Shown: positions 10,270 to 18,617 of the stretch, one piece after another | Layout: each line of letters begins with the position of its first letter | Numbering within the stretch: position 1 is the first letter of the stretch | NCBI GenBank assembly: GCA_033439765.1 | Contig: JAULSN010000002.1 | Location: 5,394,001-5,458,000, forward strand | Reading direction: 5' to 3' | Origin: Lasiosphaeria ovina | Taxonomy: Eukaryota > Ascomycota > Sordariomycetes > Sordariales > Lasiosphaeriaceae | Length of the DNA: 64,000 nucleotides | Position numbers and translations under genes: made by a program | The notes under the pieces: generated by a model | What the model was told of the DNA's origin: nothing | Databases searched by the model: none | What the model saw: the letters and a program-made list of their open reading frames with translations, nothing else

Positions 10270-11344
10270 CTACTCGTCCTCAAGAGAGAGGCCCTCAGCC
10301 TGGCTGGCCAGCCTGTCCACGCCGCCCGACCTGCTGCTGCCGTACTCGTCGCCCTGCTGCTGCTCGCCATCGTCATCGCCGCTGCTGCCGCGCCCACCAT
10401 ACGACGACGACTGCTTGTATCCACTGCTGGTGGTATTCTCCTCGTTGTCGCCGCCCGCGCCGTACGCTGCCGACGACGGCTTGTCGCCGCTGCGGCTGCT
10501 CAGGCTGTAGCTGCTCTCCTCTTCGTTCTCGTCGTTGCCCGTGGTGCCGTAGGACGATTTCTTGGTGTTTGAAGAGTCGTAGCTGGTGTCCTCTTCGTCG
10601 TCTCCGGTGGCGCCGTAGGATGACTTCTTGGTCGACGAGTCCTCTTCGTCATCTCCGGTGGAGCCGTAGGACGACTTCTTGGTCGCCGAGCTGTCCTCTT
10701 CGTCATCTCCAGTGGCGCCATAAGATGACTTCTTGGTGCTGGAACCGTAGCTAGTGTCCTCGTCATCGCCGGTGGAGCCGTAGGACGACTTCTTCGTCGC
10801 CGAGGTGTCGTCGTCGTCGTCGTTGGTGGCGCCATACGACGACTTCTGGTTGCCCGAGGAGCCGTAACTGGTGTCCTCGTCGTCGTTGGAGGTGCCGTAG
10901 GACGACTTCTTGGTCACGGAGCTGTCCTCGTCTTCTTCGGTGGTGCCGTACGACGATTTCTTGTTGGATGAGCCGTAGCTATCCTCGTCGTCGCCAGTAG
11001 AGCCATAGGACGACTTCTTGGTGTCGGACGAGCCGTAGCTGTCCTCGTTGTCTCCGCTTCCGTACGAAGACTGCTTGGTCTTGGAGCCGTAGCTGTCGTT
11101 ACCACGGGACGATCCCTAATGAGTTGATAGATCAAATGGTTAGCTTCTCATTCTTAGTCGCTAGCCACCGGCAACAAGACGGGGTGAAAGCATCACTTAC
11201 GTAGCTGTCGGTCTGACCGTACGATGACTTGATATTAGAGAAGAGAACATGTTAGTTCAATGACACGTGGATGGATTATGACATGGACGAGAAAGAGACA
11301 CGGAATAGGGAACGTACGTCCTCGTTGTCGTTATTGTAAGACAT
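10270..11344 (-). CDS. Ser/Tyr/Gly/Asp repeat protein, disordered, function unknown
   Basis: I do not recognise a family. Three exons on the minus strand: 11344-11318, 11227-11201 and 11115-10270, giving 299 aa. The first two exons are each exactly 27 nt, and all exons end on codon boundaries. Donors are GTACGT and GTAAGT; the acceptor of intron 1 is the weaker AAG. The whole protein is low complexity: KKSSYG motifs about every 15-25 residues, spaced by acidic GDDEDTSYGSS-like units. It has no cysteine, signal peptide or membrane segment. The tail is Gln/Asp/Gly-rich and ends EGLSLEDE. It is predicted to be intrinsically disordered. The regularly spaced tyrosines resemble the sticker pattern of condensate-forming or stress-type proteins, which is inference only. 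Coding status is supported by the conserved repeat frame and clean splice joins, but not by homology I can name. Confidence 0.75.
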
Positions 11345-12542
11345 GATGAGAAGATGCTCAAGGGATATAGGGGAGAAAGGGGCAGAGGTGTACTAGTGAG
11401 ACAATGGCTCTCTAAATTGGCTACAGTATAAGATGTTGATAGACTGCTGAAGGACTTGGGGATATGGTCCTTCCGTCAGATGCTGAGGCGAGAAGCCCCT
11501 TCTTAAAGAACCTGGCACGATCCCCTCCTTCCTCGACCGTGCCAAATCCGTATAACCAGTCCATGAGTCGCCCAGCAGCAAGAACTTGGAGGCCTGTTTG
11601 AGAGCTTGTGCCTCCCTTGCCCAGCTGTGATTCGGCCGTAGCGAGGAGGGGTTGTCCTCATGGAGGGGTAATTGTTTACGTCCCACACACACCCTCCAAC
11701 GCCATTAAGGCCTGATTTGGTTTTAAGATGACGCTCTAGGCGCGTACAAATCGATATCCAAAGTCCTCATGGCGAAACGAGGACGAGCACAGCACACCAT
11801 GCTGCGCGGGATGAGGGTGGCCACACTCCAAATTAGCATCAGACGGGCTCCAAAAATCGCTCAACCCCTCCATTTGGAGATGGTTGGGATGATGGTGCAG
11901 ATCTAGTTCTCTTCAAAGCTCTAGAGGCGCCGACTTGCCGTCCAGCTCGAGGTGGAAGCCGCAGCTCATTCGGCAGTGCTGCGCCGCCGGTAGCCTACAA
12001 TTGGACCGTCACGCACGGAAAAAGCAAGTCGACAGCTTGTTATCCTAGCCAATGTCTCAGATGCCTGAGCAGCTGGCGTCATGGAGCAAAGACCGCGAAT
12101 GGACCCCAGAACTTGAGCTCAGCCTCATTCGCTGGACACGGTTGGCACGATAGTGCAGCTGCATGAGCGGCAAAGCCGAACAAAACTTGTCTTGATGTGA
12201 TATCGCGGCGAATTTTTGAAATAACCAAGATTTCAAGAACAGGTGAATGCGGGGTGGAATTTCACCCGCTGGACGTGAGTGACAATGCCTGCTTGTGACA
12301 CGCCACGGTGCGGGATGGGTTTCAAGCAACCGGGGGCCAGTTAGGCAACCCGAGATGCCCACATGCTCAATAGGCTTCTCACCCGACCCTTTCAGCTAGA
12401 CAGGGGGTGCTGAATTGGCGGCTCCAAAGGCCTGGAACCGTCTTTTCGGTCCAGGACTTGGCAATTTTAATGACCGATGACGATCTTAGAATGGGGCGGC
12501 ACAGCTTTGATATGTGTGGGTGTCAGCATTGGAGATAAGGCA
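11345..12542. other. intergenic region upstream of the SYG-repeat gene
   Basis: About 1.2 kb between two minus-strand genes. It should contain the SYG-repeat gene promoter (near 11345-11700) and the PEX8 3' flank. Short open frames have no domain signature. Nothing else is seen. Confidence 0.5.
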
Positions 12543-14618
12543 TCAGAGCCTGCTGCTCTCCCCGCGATCGTTGGCGATTGCTCCGCTCATCATGAATGTC
12601 CCAGGGGGGGGCGGCCCGCGAGCACCGTACAGGACCGCCTCTCTCCCGCCCTTGGTGCCCCACCATGCCACCCCGATCGCCGCTCTTTCAACGTCCATTT
12701 CTCCGCTGACTAGTATCTGCCAGAATCTCCTCTTGGCGACGTCTCTCATTGCCGAGTCCTCAATTTCTTCCAAGGCTAGCGCGGCCAGCGTCATCCAGTC
12801 CTCAAAGATGGTGAGATGGAGGAACGGCAATGAGTCAATCAGCGTAAGGACCAATGTGCTCTGCTCAGACGTGGGCTCTTGTGTGACCGACTGCGACTGT
12901 GCGTCCTGGGCCGGTGGCAGTGGCAACCCACTTGCAATGGTTGAGCGAAATCGAATCATCTCCAAAAGGGCCTCTGCAAGCTGTGGATGACTTTCCGATA
13001 TGGGAAACGGCGGTGACAGGATCTGCATCATGGTTTTGAAGGCCAAGCGGAACTGGCGGGGGGATATATGCGACGGAAACGAGGAACTGAGGGTCTCGGC
13101 ATAGAAAGGCACCAGCTCAACGGCGATGGGAGCACTGTGAGGGCAAGAGAGCGCCGACAGTACAGCGCTGTGTGCCGCCTCATATAACTCCACCATGCGA
13201 GGCGAGAGCGGAGCCGCATTCGTCAAGTACGTGACGGCCGGCTGCACGATCAGGGCATCGCATGCCTTGACAGGTAAGTTGAGGGGCAAGTGTTCGGCAA
13301 GGTTCAGGTAGAACAAGTCCAAGGTCCTAAGAAGCGGATGTGGCGGTATAGAGCCCGAGTCGGCCGGTTTGATGTGTTGCAGAAAAGAGACGGCGGCATC
13401 GGGATAGCGCGCCAGACTGTCGATGGACGCGAGATATGTGAACGTGTAAACCTGGAAAGCATCGCTTCCATTCCGAGACGAGATGAAGTACAAGTTCCTC
13501 AAGACACTGAGCGTCTTTGTGGCCACCATCGGGGCAGCTGCGTCGTTCCTCAGGCGGGGATCGAGAAGGCTTCGTGCAACGGCGGCGTGCAAGACAGCCA
13601 CGACGCCGTACATAATCTTCTTTAGGAGCTGCCATAGAGCTGGCCACGTGCTCCGCATCGTCTCGGTAGTCAGAAAGACGGCCTCTTCTGAGGGCTCTAT
13701 TTCGGAGAGTTTGTTGGTCTGCCATTGCTGGTGTAGTTTCTCTGTAAAGAGCATCAAATCGTTTTGGGCCCGCAGCACCACTTCAGAGTCCCTCGCATGC
13801 TCAATGGCGTATGCCAGTAACTTCGACAAGGGGCCGAGGCCGGATACCAGGGGCTTCTGTTCAAGCTGGCGCAGAAGAAGAAAGGAAGGTGACGTGGTTG
13901 ACCAGACAAACTGTTGGCCGGTTTGCCGCACGTCGAGATCGATGGCTCCAAGGAAGAGGGCGTCCTGGAGGCCATCTGCAGCAAGCATTGCCTGCGTGGC
14001 AGCGGGGACAAGGGCATCGCAGTCGAGTGCGCGACGGTGTGATTCGGACAGCAGGGGGAAGGCAAAGTTGAGGGCTAGCAAGAGGGGCCCGGCGGGGGCG
14101 CGCGGCTCGGGGTCTCTGGCTTGGAGGGCGAGATTCGTAGCCATGACGACGGCCTGCTCAAGCTTGTTGCGCATTGACCTGCTCAGCGACCGGCGGTCGC
14201 CGCCCTCAAAGCCCATCAGGAGGCCGGCGAGGACCAGGAGATGCTGCCACCTGTTTGAGAGGTCGTCGGCGCCCTTGACGACAGTTGCAGCCCACGCATC
14301 GCTGCGCATACCGCTGCCCACGGGCGGGGTGGAAGGGAGCTTGGGCTTTGCATTTTCCAGCTCGTTTCTGCGGACGTGGATGGCGGCCGTGTTGAAGATG
14401 CTAATGACACGATAGCAGGCGCGCATGCCATTGCCCGGCCCGCGGCCCCATATTGCGGGCGCGACGAGCAGCTGCGACGTGAGCAGCGAGAGGTTCAGGG
14501 GGTTGGAGAGGGTCGCCAGCAGCGTGGTGGTGGTCGAGTAGATGTACTCGGTACGGGCATCGTCGTGCACGTCCTGGTAGAGCTGCAGGAGCGTCGTCAG
14601 GAGCCGGTCGATGGACAT
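12543..14618 (-). CDS. PEX8: peroxisome biogenesis protein Pex8 (matrix-side importomer organiser)
   Basis: Pex8 sits on the inner face of the peroxisomal membrane and links the docking and RING subcomplexes of the import machinery. A single exon gives 691 aa, in the usual fungal range. It carries both matrix targeting signals, a hallmark of some Pex8 proteins: an N-terminal PTS2 at residues 5-13 (RLLTTLLQL, fitting R-L-x5-Q-L) and a C-terminal PTS1, Ser-Arg-Leu. The rest is alpha-helical, leucine-rich and HEAT-like, with no membrane segment, signal peptide or catalytic motif. Typical stretches include IYSTTTTLLATLSNPLNLSL near the N-terminus and FEDWMTLAALALEEIED near residue 620. The identification rests on the double signal, length and overall character, without alignment. 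The alternative is an unrelated helical-repeat peroxisomal protein. It is transcribed divergently from the TMEM170 gene. Confidence 0.82.
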   Translation of the reverse strand: MSIDRLLTTLLQLYQDVHDDARTEYIYSTTTTLLATLSNPLNLSLLTSQLLVAPAIWGRGPGNGMRACYRVISIFNTAAIHVRRNELENAKPKLPSTPPVGSGMRSDAWAATVVKGADDLSNRWQHLLVLAGLLMGFEGGDRRSLSRSMRNKLEQAVVMATNLALQARDPEPRAPAGPLLLALNFAFPLLSESHRRALDCDALVPAATQAMLAADGLQDALFLGAIDLDVRQTGQQFVWSTTSPSFLLLRQLEQKPLVSGLGPLSKLLAYAIEHARDSEVVLRAQNDLMLFTEKLHQQWQTNKLSEIEPSEEAVFLTTETMRSTWPALWQLLKKIMYGVVAVLHAAVARSLLDPRLRNDAAAPMVATKTLSVLRNLYFISSRNGSDAFQVYTFTYLASIDSLARYPDAAVSFLQHIKPADSGSIPPHPLLRTLDLFYLNLAEHLPLNLPVKACDALIVQPAVTYLTNAAPLSPRMVELYEAAHSAVLSALSCPHSAPIAVELVPFYAETLSSSFPSHISPRQFRLAFKTMMQILSPPFPISESHPQLAEALLEMIRFRSTIASGLPLPPAQDAQSQSVTQEPTSEQSTLVLTLIDSLPFLHLTIFEDWMTLAALALEEIEDSAMRDVAKRRFWQILVSGEMDVERAAIGVAWWGTKGGREAVLYGARGPPPPGTFMMSGAIANDRGESSRL

Positions 14619-15144
14619 TTCGGGACCAGCCAGACTCGAGTCCTGGCGCGAGGCTGATGACGACTACGACGGCTGCAGGTGTCGGCGTGTATTGGAATTA
14701 AATGCTAAGCATGGCCAAGTCGAAAAATTGCCGTGTGTGCGAGATGACAGGTGTTGAAGGGAAGCTGCGATGTGCTAGCTCGGCAATGACATGGACCGTC
14801 CAGACGCGACGCATCTGATAGAGTAGACGAAAGAGGCAGTGACATTTTAGGCTGATGCCGAGGTACGGATACGGGGCACGCAAATATACTCAGTATGCAG
14901 GTAATGATTGTATGCACATACCGAGCTCACCTAAGCTCTTGCGACCTTGGCGTATTCTTGAGTATATCCGTCCGTATCCGTACCGGTAATTGACTCCGAA
15001 CGGTTAGCTACCTAAGGTATTCTTCAGCCATCTCGACCAGCTTCACGTCAGCGAGCGCGCAACATCAGTGCAAACCCATTGTATGCCATTGGACTTTACA
15101 ACCAATTCCTTCATAATTGCATCGCAGCCGCAGCAGCTGCAGCC
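14619..15144. promoter_or_regulatory. divergent promoter region, PEX8 and TMEM170-like gene
   Basis: The 526 bp between opposing start codons must hold both promoters. It contains repeated short motifs around TATCCGTACGG-like sequences (14865-14985). No conserved regulator site is assigned. Confidence 0.5.
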
Positions 15145-15639
15145 ATGGCGAGTTCAGCAGTGGACGAGCCTCTGCCCAGCAACACGACGCCTCCGTTTCC
15201 CTCGCTGTCGCTGCCTCTGGAAACCCCCAGGTGGACCCTGTCGAGTCTCTACAACATCTGGCGCTTCACACTTCTCTGGACACTCATCCTCTATGGCCTT
15301 TTCCACATGGGCGCAGCCGCCATTGCGCTGCTGATGCAGGCGGGCAATACCAAGTCGAGGTCGAGTTGGAAGTACCTCTGGATGGTGCCGCTGGTCTATG
15401 CCTTTGTCGCTGGAGTGGAAGCCCTTCTGGCCGGAAGTGTCGTTGGCCTGATGTCTGTGTCCCCATATCTCTTCCTCCCACTGCCCTCCCCGGCGACTGA
15501 TGATTTTTTGCCGCTTAGAGTTGGTGCAAGCTACAGAGCTGGCGGCTTTACCATGTCGACGTGGATTCCCTTCATCTGGGGATGGGTCAACGTCATGGTC
15601 CTGCTTGTGTCGTCCTTTAGAATCATGGGCGGACTCTAA
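15145..15639 (+). CDS. TMEM170-family integral membrane protein
   Basis: A small three-to-four-helix membrane protein. Animal TMEM170A affects ER sheet and nuclear envelope shape, so an ER/nuclear-membrane role is inferred. Two exons, 15145-15452 and 15519-15639, give 142 aa, matching the family's size. The start is the ATG at 15145 in a good context (AGCCATGG); an upstream in-frame ATG at 15079 would add an Ala-run leader and is less likely. Features: SLYNIWRFTLLWTLILYGLF (helix 1), KYLWMVPLVYAFVAGVEALL (helix 2), and the diagnostic YRAGG...WGWVNVMVLLVSSF tail. The 66-bp intron (GTCTGT donor, CTGAT branch, TAG acceptor) restores GLIVGASYRAGG. Its length is a multiple of three with no stop, so retention would insert 22 residues rather than truncate. 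The reading that removes it fits the family better. Confidence 0.85.
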   Translation: MASSAVDEPLPSNTTPPFPSLSLPLETPRWTLSSLYNIWRFTLLWTLILYGLFHMGAAAIALLMQAGNTKSRSSWKYLWMVPLVYAFVAGVEALLAGSVVGLMSVSPYLFLPLPSPATDDFLPLRVGASYRAGGFTMSTWIPFIWGWVNVMVLLVSSFRIMGGL

Positions 15640-16415
15640 GGTGGCCAGGTGGACCAAACCCCTCCGTCATTCTGCTCGTCAACATCACACCAAGTATTAT
15701 CCGCAGACAGCATGCGTTTTTTTGGTTGTGCTGTTGCTGAGCTGTGCATTGCACATCCTTTGCCAGTTCAATGAGATTGGACGGAGTGCGGCAGGCAGTT
15801 GCGTCATAACGGGGTTTAGCAGCTACTGGACGCGGTTGTACCAACCGATGCAGGGACCGTCCAGTTCATTCGAGTTACAGCGGGGCCTGAACTGAACTTC
15901 AGCTACCTATCCCGACGTCGAAAGCAAATCAACCACCCCGCGTCACAGCGACAGTTGCTCATATCAAAGTCTAGTCTCCCGATTGAGCCAGCATATGCTG
16001 AACAAAGCCGACGGGGGTATGGCATAGACGAAGAAAGCGCGAGCACAACAGCCCAGCCGGCTCTGTCTTTGTCTCGATCCCCAGTCTGAAGCTTCTCCTT
16101 CCCGAGACTGCCTACGATTAGCAGCTAGTCCCATCCTTAAAACACACGGGAATGGAAGCCTCGACCAGCCTGCGGCGAGGGCATTGGTCCCATGGAAACA
16201 ATAGTAACGACTTGTAAGCGCAAACAGCCTTTCTTTTGTTTTTGACTCTCTTTATTGCAAAATCGTAACCGTGCTGCGCGGCCTCGTGCTGGGCCAAAAC
16301 ATATGTCGACGTCTCATCTTCTCGTGTCTCCTATCCTTTCAAGCCGCCTCATGTCAACCCTCCGCCACCTACATCTAAAACTCGCTTGAGTCTCCCCGCG
16401 CCCACTACTTCCATC
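15640..16415. other. spacer between TMEM170-like and ICMT genes
   Basis: 776 bp between two co-directional genes. It contains the 3' flank of the first and the promoter of the second; pyrimidine-rich sequence at 16300-16410 is probably the leader. No gene is seen. Confidence 0.5.
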
Positions 16416-17456
16416 ATGGCTCAACCTACTGCCTCGTCGCTTCTCCGTCACCGTCCCTCGGGAGGCAACGAGGAGGACCAGCAGTCATGGGCAGCCGGCC
16501 GCGACCGCGACAACAGCGCCACTGTTCGCCATCGCCGCCGCTCGCGTGAAATCCCCTCTGCCATTGATACCCATGTCGGCTCGCCTTCTCCCGCGGCGTC
16601 CAACGCCTCGGCCAGTCCCCATAGCGTGGACGACCACCAGGGTGGCCAAGAGCAAGAAGTAGACGCTAACCTAACGCTCCCTGTGCTCAGCCCTGCCGCC
16701 GCCGCCGCCGCTGCCTCTCCTCTCAGCCCGGACCGCGCATACTTTCCGCATCAGCCGAAATCCCTCGCCGGCATTGCCGTCCGGTCTTTTTGCCTGGGAG
16801 TCGCCCTCGCTATTGGCGTGGCGGGCACCGTCGGGCTGGCCGTTTTCTGGCCTAGTCCGCTGTGGCGCCTACCGTTCTTCCTGGCTGCGCTGTCGCTGTT
16901 CCACTTCCTCGAGTTCTGGACTACGGCTGCCTACAACACGCGTGCCGCTGAGGTCAGCTCGTTCCTGCTAACCGCCAACTGGCCCGGCTATGCCATCGCG
17001 CACAGCTTCGCGACGCTCGAGTGCCTGGTCACGAACCTGGTGTGGCCTGATCGGGCGTGGAACCCAGGGCCGGCTGCCAGCGGCGCCACACTGTTGTGTC
17101 TGCTCGGCCTCGTGCTCGTCGTGGTCGGCCAGATAGTGCGCAGCGTTGCCATGGTCCAGGCCGGCCCCAGTTTCAACCACCTCGTGCAGCACCAGCGCAC
17201 GGCCGGCCACGTCCTCGTGACGACGGGCATCTACGCCCGCCTCCGCCATCCCAGCTATTTCGGCTTCTTCTGGTGGGCACTCGGCACCCAGGTGGTACTG
17301 GGCAACCCCGTCAGCTTCATCCTGTATGCTGCCGTGCTTTGGAGATTCTTCAGCGCTAGGATCCGCATCGAAGAGGACTTTCTCGTGCGCTTCTTTGGCG
17401 ACGAATATCTCGACTATCGCAAGAAGGTCGCCACCAGAATCCCCTTTGTACCATAA
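16416..17456 (+). CDS. protein-S-isoprenylcysteine O-methyltransferase (Ste14/ICMT)
   Basis: An ER membrane enzyme that methylates the C-terminal prenylcysteine of CaaX proteins (Ras/Rho GTPases, a-type pheromone) using S-adenosylmethionine. Intronless, 346 aa. The first in-frame ATG is at 16416. A long hydrophilic Ser/Ala-rich N-terminus (about 1-110) is not part of the core. Several membrane helices follow, from FCLGVALAIGVAGTVGLAVF (about 127-146) onward. The C-terminal catalytic signature is complete: GHVLVTTGIYARLRHPSYFG with RHPSY near residues 278-282, then a hydrophobic hairpin, IEEDFLVRFFGDEYLDYRKK, and the terminal RIPFVP. These glutamates and arginines form the SAM/lipid site in the family. 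It converges with PFS2 across a 1.2-kb spacer. Confidence 0.95.
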   Translation: MAQPTASSLLRHRPSGGNEEDQQSWAAGRDRDNSATVRHRRRSREIPSAIDTHVGSPSPAASNASASPHSVDDHQGGQEQEVDANLTLPVLSPAAAAAAASPLSPDRAYFPHQPKSLAGIAVRSFCLGVALAIGVAGTVGLAVFWPSPLWRLPFFLAALSLFHFLEFWTTAAYNTRAAEVSSFLLTANWPGYAIAHSFATLECLVTNLVWPDRAWNPGPAASGATLLCLLGLVLVVVGQIVRSVAMVQAGPSFNHLVQHQRTAGHVLVTTGIYARLRHPSYFGFFWWALGTQVVLGNPVSFILYAAVLWRFFSARIRIEEDFLVRFFGDEYLDYRKKVATRIPFVP

Positions 17457-18617
17457 GAAGCTTCTGCAGAATTAGAATACAGAGTGGGGAGCGTTAGCTG
17501 CGCGAAATTAGGGTTTGTATAACTCTGCTACCATTAGTGCACCGGTACGGGTATGGATGTTGCGGCTGGCTCTATAGACAGGGAACTTATAAACCTAACC
17601 TATACTCTGACACAATACCTTATATTATGCCTAGCTTGTGATTTAGCTTGCGTGCTCGAGAGATCCTAGTGCATATTACCTATTTATTCACTTGGATTCT
17701 GACTCGTAGGCTGAACATAGAAACCCAATAAAGATGACCTTAGGAGCCAATTTCAGTGAAACCAGTGACCTAGGTGTCTTCGGTATCCTAAGTAAGTAAC
17801 TCGTTGGTTATGGGTTCCATCTCAGTTAGATCCAGGTTACGTCTGGGTTAAGCCCAGGTTAGGCCCAAGTTACGTCTATGTTCCGTCCAGTTTATGTCCT
17901 TGGCTTCAAGTTGGCTCCCGGTTTCCTGAAGAAGAGTTGACTCGCGGCTCAAGAGAGGTCATAATTAGTTTCCATCAATAAATTATCACTATATCTGTAT
18001 GGGTCCATCTCACCTGCGTGCAGCCAGACTTCAAAGAGGCCTCCGTCAAGTCGCCCGCCCCTACAGTAATTCTCTCTGTCTCTCTTTTTTTTTGGTGTAT
18101 GAAAGAGATCGGCCAAGTCCAGTAAACTACTTTACGCATATACAGAGGAATCATGAAAATCCTCCATAGATTCTTGGGTAGCCTGGATAGGTAGGTAGGT
18201 GGGTATGCATTAGATATACAACTACCGTAAAATGTTTTTGCTTGTTTAATGATAATAATAAACCCCCTCTCCGACCAAGAGTCCTCGTCAAACCCAACTC
18301 CTAAAGACGGTAGACGGAAGACGGAAGGATGTACTTTTTGTTTTTTACACTTTTTCCCTGCCCTGAAAAAAACCCCTGCAAGAAGCGCAATCTGTGCTTC
18401 TTTCGTGTGCTTCCTCGCATTTCCGCCCCTCAGTAACTCTTTTCCTGCCAGCTCCGCTTCTTAGCCTTCCCTCCGCTGCTTGACTGCCATGACCAGATCA
18501 TCTCGTGATATAGATAGATAGATGGATAAGCCCCTGTTAGTAAAAACCACTGCTACTGTTCTCTCCGCTCTCGTCACAGCCACCACCACCGCCACCACCA
18601 CCTCCTCCCCTCGGGGA
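17457..18617. other. AT-rich convergent spacer with an 11-bp repeat array
   Basis: Intergenic DNA between the 3' ends of the ICMT gene and PFS2, AT-rich in 17580-18260. It contains the 11-bp tandem array listed separately, a TAGG-type microsatellite (18187-18204) and a short polyT. No gene is seen. Confidence 0.6.
17825..17912. repeat. 11-bp degenerate tandem repeat array (locus A)
   Basis: Units of exactly 11 bp follow one another: GTTAGATCCAG, GTTACGTCTGG, GTTAAGCCCAG, GTTAGGCCCAA, GTTACGTCTAT, then a 10-bp unit and weaker continuation to about 17912. GTT at the start and a C-rich second half are kept. The same period and motif recur in a longer array near 60 kb. Confidence 0.8.

Noticed and set aside
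15079..15144. Upstream in-frame ATG of the TMEM170-like gene
   Set aside because: It would add an Ala-run leader; the ATG at 15145 has a better context and gives the family length.
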